A stretch of DNA of 64,000 nt from JABAAI01 sp965261955 (GTDB lineage Bacteria; Spirochaetota; Leptospiria; Leptospirales; Leptonemataceae): positions 372,001 to 436,000 of the forward strand of contig CBDHEM010000069.1 in assembly GCA_965261955.1 (NCBI GenBank). The letters run 5' to 3'. The notes under the pieces were generated by a model. That model worked only from the letters and a program-made list of their open reading frames with translations. It searched no databases and was not told the origin of the DNA. The position numbers and the translations under genes were made by a program. Within the stretch, counting starts at the first letter, position 1; each line of letters opens with the position of its first letter. This document shows, piece by piece, positions 28,077 to 35,160 of the stretch.

Positions 28077-28313
28077 ATGGCCGCCAGAACAAAAGTCAGA
28101 GCGGGAACTAGACCTAAGCGACCAGCCCTCCCTTTTATCGCGCCTGAAGAACATTACGCTACCAAGGCCGATGTTGCCGATCTAAAAACAGAGCTAAAGA
28201 CGGATATAGCCAATCTCAGAACAGAGCTGAAGGATACCAAAGCCCAGATCATCATGTGGGTGGCTGGTCTACAATTAGCGAGCATTGGTATTATCATCGC
28301 TGTTTTGAAGTAA
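28077..28313 (+). CDS. small coiled-coil, tail-anchored membrane protein, copy 3 (shortest)
   Basis: 78 residues. Same as copy 2 except that one 11-residue coiled-coil repeat is missing, so the linker reads KTELKTDIANLRTELKDTKA. Leader and trailer are nearly identical to those of copy 2, making 2 and 3 the most recent pair. The membrane helix is unchanged. Confidence 0.75.
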   Translation: MAARTKVRAGTRPKRPALPFIAPEEHYATKADVADLKTELKTDIANLRTELKDTKAQIIMWVAGLQLASIGIIIAVLK

Positions 28314-28520
28314 CGTTTTACGCCGCCGATGTTTTCCGCTTTCCCCGTTCCAACCTGATTACACTTCATAAGGAGTTTTACACCTCAAACATTTTCTGAG
28401 TTGATTACACATTAAGTCTGTAATTTTGAATGTCTCTTTTTCGTTTACTTGAAGCTAAAGATGGCCATTCATACCATATTTCCTCTTTACAGCATGAGTT
28501 ATCTGTAATATACAGCACTC

Positions 28521-28790
28521 ATGGCCGTCAGAACAAAAGTCAGAGCGGGTGTCAGATCCAAGCGACCAGCCCTCCCCTTTGTTGCACCTGAAGAACATTA
28601 CGCTACCAAGGAAGATACTGCTAAGATAGAAACCAAAATTGCTAATCTCAGAACAGAGCTAAAGGGAGATATTGCTAATCTCAGAACAGAGCTAAAGGGA
28701 GATATTGCAAATTCTAAAGCCCAGATTATTATGTGGGTGGCTGGTCTGCAATTAGCAAGCATTGGTATCATCATCGCTGTTTTGAAGTAA
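28521..28790 (+). CDS. small coiled-coil, tail-anchored membrane protein, copy 4
   Basis: 89 residues of the copy-1 subtype (KEDTAKIETKIANLRTELKG) with two instead of three IANLRTELKGD repeats. Membrane helix as in the others. The N-terminus has MAVRTKVRAGVRSKRPALPF. Thirty bases past the stop the unit is broken off by an IS3-element end. Confidence 0.75.
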   Translation: MAVRTKVRAGVRSKRPALPFVAPEEHYATKEDTAKIETKIANLRTELKGDIANLRTELKGDIANSKAQIIMWVAGLQLASIGIIIAVLK

Positions 28791-28820
28791 CGTTTTACGC
28801 CGCCGATGTTTTCCACTTTT

Positions 28821-28857
28821 GACCTTCCCCCAAAAGAGTGGACTGTCTGCGGAAGGT
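28821..28857 (+). repeat. solitary IS3-element end
   Basis: GACCTTCCCCCAAAAGAGTG, then GACTGTC, matching (with a small deletion) the left end of the element at 9816, followed by GGAAGGTG. It closes the tandem array. The next 300 bases (28858-29160) hold only a long AT-rich inverted repeat, AATTAAAAATTTTGTC/GACAATTTTTAATT (29054-29097), just upstream of the following gene. Confidence 0.7.
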
Positions 28858-29162
28858 GAAAAATCGCCGCACCAAACCCGAGCTTCCAAGGTTTATGCAT
28901 CGGGGGGAAAAATAAAAAAGGCTTGTTGGATTTGTAATGTTATCTTAAGCAATAAATGTTGGCATAAATTTAATTATGGGATTTAGGAGGACAGCTACGA
29001 TTAAGCTGTGGGAATTGTACAGACGATGAGTAAGGGATAGAAAACAGGTGGCAAATTAAAAATTTTGTCGATTCTGCTTAGTGGACAATTTTTAATTACG
29101 GGAGGAAGCAAACGGGGAAAAGTAGTCATCTTATCTCAATATCTGAAAAAAAGGACAAGCCA

Positions 29163-29633
29163 TTGTTTAGCTTGAAACAGGAAGATTGTAAGGCTATATG
29201 TTTTTTTGATGTTGTTTTTTCTGTAAATGGTAATCCTTTAGAACATAGCTTTGGCTTTCATGTGCCCGTCATTTTGGAAGCTGACGGCCTTTATTATGCG
29301 TTATGTTGTGAGATAGATCAGATTGCTTATGGCTCAAATATTCGTAATGCGGTGGAAAGAATGGCGAGGGTTTTATCAGATTTTGCTGATTACTGGCTGA
29401 AAGGGGAAAGCGACTGGGAAAAGTTCTTTGAAGAACCAATAGATTATGCATATTTGGAATTATTCCATAGAGTAAAACAAAAATTGAATATAAGAGTGGC
29501 TGTGAGGTTTAATCAATACCTGAAAAATTCTACGGATAATTTGGACACAGTGATAGAGGAAACTAAAAGATATAAAATCATGAGCAAGCTCGGAGAAGCT
29601 AGTATTTCACAGAGATACTACGCTAGCGCCTAA
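29163..29633 (+). CDS. uncharacterised protein with a HicB-like segment
   Basis: 156 residues from a TTG. No ATG occurs in frame, and the frame is open further upstream, so the start is uncertain. PVILEADGLYYALCCEIDQI, then AYGSNIRNAVERMARVLSDF looks like the HicB/partial RNase H antitoxin fold: strand, DG-Y turn, strand, G-(S/T)-x-x-x-A helix. The second half (residues 80-156) is helical and charged, with no match I know. The next gene begins 18 bases later, so the pair is an operon. The HicB link is a pattern impression only. Confidence 0.55.
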   Translation: MFSLKQEDCKAICFFDVVFSVNGNPLEHSFGFHVPVILEADGLYYALCCEIDQIAYGSNIRNAVERMARVLSDFADYWLKGESDWEKFFEEPIDYAYLELFHRVKQKLNIRVAVRFNQYLKNSTDNLDTVIEETKRYKIMSKLGEASISQRYYASA

Positions 29634-29651
29634 CCAAGATTATACCCACCG

Positions 29652-30029
29652 GTGGTGGCTGAAATGAATAGATTTTGCAGTGCTATAACCTTGCATGATT
29701 ACCTAGTAGAAAAAGGAGGTGAAGAGATTGTTTCCATAGGGAAAAGGAAGCATTCTTATGTTATTCGTATTCAAAATTCCAAGAATAAGGGCTTAACCAT
29801 AAAGCAAATTAATATAGAGCAAATTGCTATCTGTGAGATTGACGATATAAAATATATTCCTCACTCAGAGCGAAGAATTAAAGCTGTATTTCATAAACTA
29901 ATAAGATCAAACTCCGATCTTTATGCCCCTATTTCCGCTAATTTTTTAGAAGATGATAAATATTGGGGAAGCAAAGAGGATATCAAAAAACAAAGTTTTA
30001 ATACCAAAAAGTATCCAAGCTCAGCCTAA
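29652..30029 (+). CDS. uncharacterised partner protein
   Basis: 125 residues from GTG, or 121 from the ATG four codons later. It contains ITLHDYLVEKGGEEIVSIGK, then RKHSYVIRIQNSKNKGLTIK. Not recognised. The first part, a short helix followed by a KGG turn and a strand with a basic-His patch, is only faintly like HicA toxins and lacks their usual GSH motif. Co-transcribed with the preceding HicB-like gene (18-bp gap) and followed by the pentapeptide-repeat gene after 54 bp. Confidence 0.5.
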   Translation: MVAEMNRFCSAITLHDYLVEKGGEEIVSIGKRKHSYVIRIQNSKNKGLTIKQINIEQIAICEIDDIKYIPHSERRIKAVFHKLIRSNSDLYAPISANFLEDDKYWGSKEDIKKQSFNTKKYPSSA

Positions 30030-30083
30030 AATTGAAGAAATACTATGCTCCAATTAAAGTAGTGATTTTTAGCATCTTATCGT

Positions 30084-31829
30084 ATGTTTTCTCAAATAAA
30101 GATCGTCCATTTTTTTTACAAGTATCGTAAATTATTTTTGGGACTCTCTGTATTCTTGGGTGTGGCACTTTTAGTGGTTTTGATTGCATGGATATATCCA
30201 TTTTTTAGCAAGGGAATGCAGGATACGAGTATCAAAGATATAGCCGACAGTAGGTTTGGGTCAAATTTGGCAATTTTGCTACTTACTTTGCCTACGTTAC
30301 TTATATTATGGGTATACCGTACGCGTGATACTCTTGAGAATATTAACCGCCGTTCTTTTTTTGACAGCCTTAAAATGATAACCAGTGGTGACCCACAAAG
30401 TAAGGGCTTTGGAATGAAACAGTTGGTATATTTACGAGATCAAGTTAAGATTTATAAATCAGAAATAGACACCCTTACTGAAGGAATAGACTTGAAGAAT
30501 GCTATGCTTTCTAGATTAGAAATCAAGGATGCTAAATTAAACGGAGCTAATTTACAAAGAGCTAATTTACAAGGAGCTCAGTTACAAGGAGCTCAGTTAC
30601 AAGGAGCCAATTTACGAGGAGCTGATTTAGAAGAAGCTAATTTAATGAGAGCTGATTTACAAAAAGCTCAGTTACAAGGAGCTCAGTTAATAAAAGCTAA
30701 TTTACGAGAAGCTCAGTTACAAGAAGCTCAGTTACAAGAAGCTAATTTAATAAGAGCTGATTTACGAGGTGCTCAATTACAAGGAGCTCAGTTACAAAAA
30801 GCTCAGTTACAAGAAGCTAATTTACGAGGAGCTGATTTAGAAAGAGCTAATTTAGAAGAAGCTCAGTTACAAGGAGCTAATTTACGAGGAGCTGATTTAC
30901 AAAAAGCTCAGTTACAAGGAGCCAATTTACAAAGAGCTAATTTGCAAGGAGCTCAGTTACAAACAGCTAATTTACAAGGAGCTCAGTTAGAAGGAGTTAA
31001 TTTACGAGAAGCTAAGTTACAAGAAGCTCAGTTACAAGGAGCTAATTTACGAGAAGCTAAGTTACAAGAAGCTCAGTTACAAGGAGCTGATTTACAAGGA
31101 GCTGATTTACAAGAAGCTCAGTTACAAGAAGCTAAGTTACAAACAGCTAATTTACAAGGAGTTATTTTACAAGGAGTTATTTTAAAAGGAGTTAATTTAC
31201 AAGGAGCTGATTTACAAGGAGCTGATTTACAAGAAGCTGATTTACGAGGAGCTAATTTACAAAGAGCTAATTTACAAGGAGCTCAGTTACAAGGAGCTCA
31301 GTTACAAACAGCTCAGTTACAAGGAGCTCTGTTACAAGGAGTTAATTTACAAGGAGTTATTTTACAAGGAGCTAAGTTACAAACAGCTCAGTTACAAGAA
31401 GCTAAGTTACAAACAGCTAATTTACAAGGAGCTCAGTTACAAGGAGTTAATTTACAAGGAGTTAATTTACAAGGAGCTAAGTTACAAACAGCTCAGTTAC
31501 AAGAAGCTAAGTTACAAACAGCTAATTTACAAGGAGCTCAGTTACAAGGAGCTAATTTACAAAGAGCTAATTTACAAGAAGCTAAGTTACAAACAGCTAA
31601 TTTACAAGGAGTTAATTTACAAGGAGCTCAGTTACAAGGAGCTCAGTTACAAGAAGCTCAGTTACAAGGAGCTGATTTACAAGAAGCTGATTTAGAAAGA
31701 GTTAATATAGAAGGATATATTTTCCGAGGAGCTAAATATGATGAGAATACTTTGTTCCCAGGTGGTTTTGATCCTAAGGGAAGAGGTATGAGTCTAATAC
31801 CTGGACCTGAGCAAGAGTCCGAGACTTGA
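30084..31829 (+). CDS. membrane-anchored pentapeptide-repeat protein
   Basis: 581 residues. Two membrane helices near the start (LFLGLSVFLGVALLVVLIAW and NLAILLLTLPTLLILWVYRT), a short charged linker, then about 78 uninterrupted pentapeptides A(N/D/Q/K)LQ(G/E/R/K/T) from residue ~150 to ~545. They would fold as a right-handed quadrilateral beta-helix. The tail ends GGFDPKGRGMSLIPGPEQES. At DNA level the repeat is a 15-bp unit (TTACAAGGAGCTCAG and near variants) with hardly any silent changes, so it is young and prone to length change. Function unknown. The helix might be cytoplasmic and protein-binding. Confidence 0.88.
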   Translation: MFSQIKIVHFFYKYRKLFLGLSVFLGVALLVVLIAWIYPFFSKGMQDTSIKDIADSRFGSNLAILLLTLPTLLILWVYRTRDTLENINRRSFFDSLKMITSGDPQSKGFGMKQLVYLRDQVKIYKSEIDTLTEGIDLKNAMLSRLEIKDAKLNGANLQRANLQGAQLQGAQLQGANLRGADLEEANLMRADLQKAQLQGAQLIKANLREAQLQEAQLQEANLIRADLRGAQLQGAQLQKAQLQEANLRGADLERANLEEAQLQGANLRGADLQKAQLQGANLQRANLQGAQLQTANLQGAQLEGVNLREAKLQEAQLQGANLREAKLQEAQLQGADLQGADLQEAQLQEAKLQTANLQGVILQGVILKGVNLQGADLQGADLQEADLRGANLQRANLQGAQLQGAQLQTAQLQGALLQGVNLQGVILQGAKLQTAQLQEAKLQTANLQGAQLQGVNLQGVNLQGAKLQTAQLQEAKLQTANLQGAQLQGANLQRANLQEAKLQTANLQGVNLQGAQLQGAQLQEAQLQGADLQEADLERVNIEGYIFRGAKYDENTLFPGGFDPKGRGMSLIPGPEQESET

Positions 31830-31889
31830 GTGAGGTTCTCGCGTCCTGTTCGGCCAAACTTGATCCAGCCAGATCAGAACACCGCCTAG

Positions 31890-32452
31890 CTGTAATACAA
31901 AGAGAGCTTTGCTATTGGAAGGGTTACTATGAAAGAAAGCTTTGCTGAGGGGAACTTACCAAAGGAAGATTTGCGTTGGAAGGCTTTGCAAAGAGAGCTT
32001 TGCTATTAGAAGGCTTTGCCAAGGCAAAGTTAGAGCAAAGCTTTCGATATTTAAGGGCGCGAAAAAAGGCAAGGCTCCACATGGAAAACAAGTGAAGCTG
32101 GGGAGGCGTTCGTGGTAAGCTTTGCGAGTGGAAAGTTTGCCTATGTAAGGGAGGCTTTGCTGGAGCAAAGCTCCCGATTCTGAGGGCACGAAAAAGACAA
32201 GGCTCCTCGTGGGAAACAAGCGAAGCTGGTAGGCTTTGCGAGTGGAAAGTTTGCCTATGTAAGGGAGGCTTTGCTGGAGCAAAGCTCCCGACTTTAAGGG
32301 CGCGAAAAAGGCAAAGCTCCACATGGGAAACAAGCGAGGTTGGGGAGTTTTGCGAGTGGAAAGTTTGCCTATGTAAGGGAGGCTTTGCTGGAGCAAAGCT
32401 CCCGACTTTAAGGGCGCGAAAAAGGCAAAGCTCCACATGGGAAACAAGCGAA
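31890..32452. repeat. palindromic tandem array A, locus 3
   Basis: Four units ending in (A)GGGCGCGAAAAAGGCAA(A/G)G (near 32049, 32181, 32297 and 32412) with GCTTTGCTGGAGCAAAGC palindromes and the added module CTCCACATGGGAAACAAGCG. It passes directly into array B, sharing ACAAGCGAAG at the joint. No gene is supported. Confidence 0.85.
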
Positions 32453-32845
32453 GTTTCTCCTATCCAAAGCCCGCGATTCTAAGCCTCACAAAAAACGCCT
32501 CTACACAAAGGGCCTTTTCCCACCGACCTTCCAGAATCGCCGCTTCCATCGCAAAAACAAGCAAAGCTGGTTTTATCTACTCAAAGCCTGTTTTATCTAC
32601 ACAAATCCCGTTTTTATCTAAAACCCGCACCCTCCCAGAATCGCCGCTTCAATCACAAAAACAAGCGAAGCTTGTTTTTATCCACAGCCTGTTTCTACCC
32701 ACCAAATCCTGTTTTATCTACACAAAGCCCGTTTTTATCTAAAACCCGCACCCTCCCAGAATCGCCGCTTCCATCGCAAAAACAAGCGAAGCTTGTTTTA
32801 TCTACCAAATCCTGTTTTTATCCACGACTTTAGCTTATTTTAACA
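32453..32845. repeat. palindromic tandem array B, locus 2
   Basis: Three units CCAGAATCGCCGCTTC, then (C/A)ATC(G/A)CAAAAACAAGC near 32531, 32637 and 32757, with the same hairpin core and spacers (TTTTATCTACACAAAGCC) as locus 1. A short tail at 32850-32890 contains CGTTCGTGCTAGACGTTCGC and leads into the cysteine-rich lipoprotein gene. Confidence 0.85.
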
Positions 32846-32916
32846 AGGAGAAAGACCGTTCGTGCTAGACGTTCGCGGCAGGCTCTCATGATTGTAGCAA
32901 ATCAGGGGAGAAAAAA

Positions 32917-33279
32917 ATGAAAGTAACGAAAGTAACGATGATAACGATGGTAAGGTTTTTATTCAAAATTTTGGCTTTGGGGATAATTGTAGGAATTCTT
33001 TTTACAATCAATTCTTGTGAAAACAATGAAGAGACCAATCAAAGTAGTTTTATAATAATGAAGGATGACGATAGTTTTAGTTGTCCGGACAGAAATGCCT
33101 TTGATGCTTGTGGGCGTAGCGAGCTGGCTTGTACTAGACAGTGTAACGGTCCCTCAATTCGCTATGATTGCCGGAGCATTACTGGTGGTTTTACGTGTTT
33201 TAGGAACAATCGTAACACATCATCATTTTGTATTGGAGCGTGTACCACCTTTTGTAGTGATGAGTGTACTTTAAAATAA
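32917..33279 (+). CDS. small cysteine-rich lipoprotein
   Basis: 120 residues. A good Shine-Dalgarno (GGGGAG, 7 bases before ATG) fixes the start. The signal peptide FKILALGIIVGILFTINSC places the lipidated cysteine at residue 34. The mature part is acidic at first, then holds ten further cysteines in ~65 residues (SCPDR, DACGR, LACTRQC, YDCR, FTCF, FCIGAC, TTFCSDEC). This suggests five disulfides in a compact extracytoplasmic domain. I know no matching family. It sits at the edge of the second A+B array, as the GLUG lipoprotein does at the first. Confidence 0.75.
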   Translation: MKVTKVTMITMVRFLFKILALGIIVGILFTINSCENNEETNQSSFIIMKDDDSFSCPDRNAFDACGRSELACTRQCNGPSIRYDCRSITGGFTCFRNNRNTSSFCIGACTTFCSDECTLK

Positions 33280-33449
33280 ATCCCACTTGCCCATCCTTTA
33301 GCAGTTTCTACTTTTGTGGGCTTCGGTCTCACTCTGTCTATAGGCTAGGGTGAGGCTGGTAGTTTGTCCTATGTCTATTTTTTTAGACTTTACTCTGCTC
33401 ATTTTTAGAAAAAAATATACAGAGTAAGGATAGGCAGACTACTCAGTGA

Positions 33450-33605
33450 GACAGTATCAAAAAAGCGTATATACCAAAACAGCTATTATTCTATACTTGT
33501 GATATTCGCATCTTTGACTGGAATGGCTTGCTTAAAAAAAGTGGCGAACAGTCTTTACCACTTCAAGCCGGACAGCATCAAAAAGAAGTTATAGTTTACC
33601 AATAA
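33450..33605 (+). pseudogene. possible C-terminal gene fragment
   Basis: Between stops the plus strand reads SIKKAYIPKQLLFYTCDIRI, then FDWNGLLKKSGEQSLPLQAG, then QHQKEVIVYQ. It looks like the last strands of a beta-sandwich domain but has no start codon. The rest of 33280-33688 shows only AT-rich sequence and an imperfect inverted repeat around TTTAGACTTTACTCTGCTC / AGAGTAAGGATAG. Confidence 0.3.
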
Positions 33606-33688
33606 GCAACTCGACATAAATCGAAAGCCTTACAAGCACACTCATTTTGTAACAGTCCCAAATTGTAAAACGAAATTATCGTTTTTTC

Positions 33689-34714
33689 CTACACTTCTTG
33701 ACCGTTGTATAAACGACTCACCCACTTGCCATAGCCATTGTAAGGGAGTGTCTGGATACGTCCATGTTCTCCAATGACTTGTTCTGATGCTTGGCTCCAG
33801 CGTGGATGGGGGACTTTTGGATTTACGTTGGAGTAAAAGCCATATTCAGAAGGAGCGGCATCATACCAAAAAGTAGATGGTTTTTTTTCCACAAACTCAA
33901 TACGAGTAATTCCCTTCATACTTTTATAACCATACTTCCATGGAAGGATCAGACGAACAGGGGCTCCATTTTGTTTAGTGAGGGCATGTCCATACATACC
34001 AACGGCGACCAATGCCAATTCATTGTTGGCTTCATCCATCCGTAGAGCCTCATAGTAGGGCCATGAATAGGAGCCAGGGTGCCGTTGTCCGGGGGCTTCT
34101 TCTGGTCGTTCCCAACCAATGAAGCGCATATAGCGAGCTTTACTTGACGGCTCCAAAAAGCGAATGAGCTTTTTTAGAGGGAAGCCTATCCAAGGAACAA
34201 CCATGGCCCAAGCCTCTACACAGCGAAAGCGATAGACACGCTCCTCTAGAGTGAAGCGACGCACCAAAGCTTCAAGATCATAAGTACGCTTTTTTTTGCT
34301 TCCAATTTCTCCACCCACCGTGAGAGTCCAAGGTCGTGTGTTAAAACCTATAGCTAGTTTCCATACCTTTTCTTTTTCCTGAGAAAATTCGTAGTAGTTG
34401 TTAAAAGAAGAAGCTAGTCGTTCTTTGGTTACTTTTCGCTTGGGAACAGATAAAAAACTTTTATTTTTTTTGGGGGGAAAACTATTTTTTGCAAAGTTTG
34501 GATCGTAGACAGTTTCAGGTGATAGCGGTTTTTTGCTAACTGAATCTATGACAGAATTTGTAGTTTTTGATTTTTGATTACAGGAAAGAAGGGTCAATCC
34601 CATCAAGGCTTGAGCAGATTTTGCCAGAAAGCTTTTGCGATTTATGTAGAGGGGCTCTGGTGTGACTATTTTATCCTGTAAGTCCCAACCTCGTTTCAAA
34701 ATTATATTTGGCAT
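33689..34714 (-). CDS. msrP: MsrP-like molybdopterin oxidoreductase
   Basis: 341 residues. MsrP/YedY repairs methionine sulfoxide in periplasmic proteins using Mo-molybdopterin. The Mo-binding cysteine is in YRFRCVEAWAMVVPWIG. Other family blocks are RPWTLTVGG, MRFIGWERPEEAPGQRHPGS, GQ-less MYGHALTKQNGAPVRLILPW, KYGYKSMKGITRIEF and WSQASE. The export signal is odd: NRKSFLAKSAQALMGLTLLSC has Arg-Lys in place of twin Arg and ends in a lipobox. No msrQ heme partner is adjacent. Divergent from the AsmA-like gene across a purine tract. Confidence 0.85.
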   Translation of the reverse strand: MPNIILKRGWDLQDKIVTPEPLYINRKSFLAKSAQALMGLTLLSCNQKSKTTNSVIDSVSKKPLSPETVYDPNFAKNSFPPKKNKSFLSVPKRKVTKERLASSFNNYYEFSQEKEKVWKLAIGFNTRPWTLTVGGEIGSKKKRTYDLEALVRRFTLEERVYRFRCVEAWAMVVPWIGFPLKKLIRFLEPSSKARYMRFIGWERPEEAPGQRHPGSYSWPYYEALRMDEANNELALVAVGMYGHALTKQNGAPVRLILPWKYGYKSMKGITRIEFVEKKPSTFWYDAAPSEYGFYSNVNPKVPHPRWSQASEQVIGEHGRIQTLPYNGYGKWVSRLYNGQEV

Positions 34715-34788
34715 ATCTTTTAACTAACTTAAGATACTCTTGCCCTTTATAAGGCTTTCGTCAAATATTTATTTATTATAAACAGTCT

Positions 34789-35054
34789 GAGGGAGAAAGA
34801 GGGGGGAGGAGAAAGAGGGGGGAGGAGAAAGAGGGGGGAGAAAAAAGGAGGGGGGAGAAAAAGGAGGGGGGAGAAAAAAGGAGGGGGGAGAAAAAAGGAG
34901 GGGGGAGAAAAAAGGAGGGGGGAGAAAAAAGGAGGGGGGAGAAAAAAGGAGGGGGGAGAAAAAAGGAGGGGGGAGAAAAAAGGAGGGGGGAGAAAAAAGG
35001 AGGGGGGAGAAAAAAGGAGGGGGGAGAAAAAAGGAGGGGGGAGAAAAAAGAAAG
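34789..35054. repeat. 266-nt pure purine tract of G-rich tandem repeats
   Basis: Not a single pyrimidine on the plus strand. Most of it is a 17-bp unit (GGAGGGGGGAGAAAAAA) repeated about twelve times; the left end is a shorter variant. Such DNA can form G-quadruplexes and triplexes. It occupies the divergent promoter region between msrP and the AsmA-like gene. Confidence 0.97.
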
Positions 35055-35160
35055 CATTTTATCCTAGAAATTCTATGGGAATTCGTATTTGCCTATATAA
35101 ATTATTTTGAATAAAGTTTGTTTTGACAAGGAAAAATCAAAACGAACGTTGTCCCCCTGT

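Larger units (their letters stand above)
26921..28820 (+). repeat. four direct tandem units of ~444-510 bp
   Basis: Each unit starts (T)ACACTTCATAAGGAGTTTTACACC, has ~150 bp of conserved leader, one small gene and a ~45-bp trailer (TTTTACGCCGCCGATGTTTTC). Unit starts are near 26921, 27431, 27916 and 28360. The last is cut by an IS3 end at 28821. Leaders are almost identical. The differences are mainly in the number of 33-bp coiled-coil repeats inside the genes. Confidence 0.92.

Noticed and set aside
27159..28900. Minus-strand frames opposite the four small coiled-coil genes
   Set aside because: Mirror frames (FSSVLRLAISPF repeats) of coding repeats on the plus strand. The plus products have a proper membrane anchor and conserved start.
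31956..32447. Minus-strand open frames of 163-169 codons over array A locus 3
   Set aside because: Same repeat-derived frames as in locus 1. No independent support.
34776..35057. 93-codon minus-strand frame of Pro/Phe/Ser repeats in the purine tract
   Set aside because: A simple consequence of a stop-free polypyrimidine strand. No start context.
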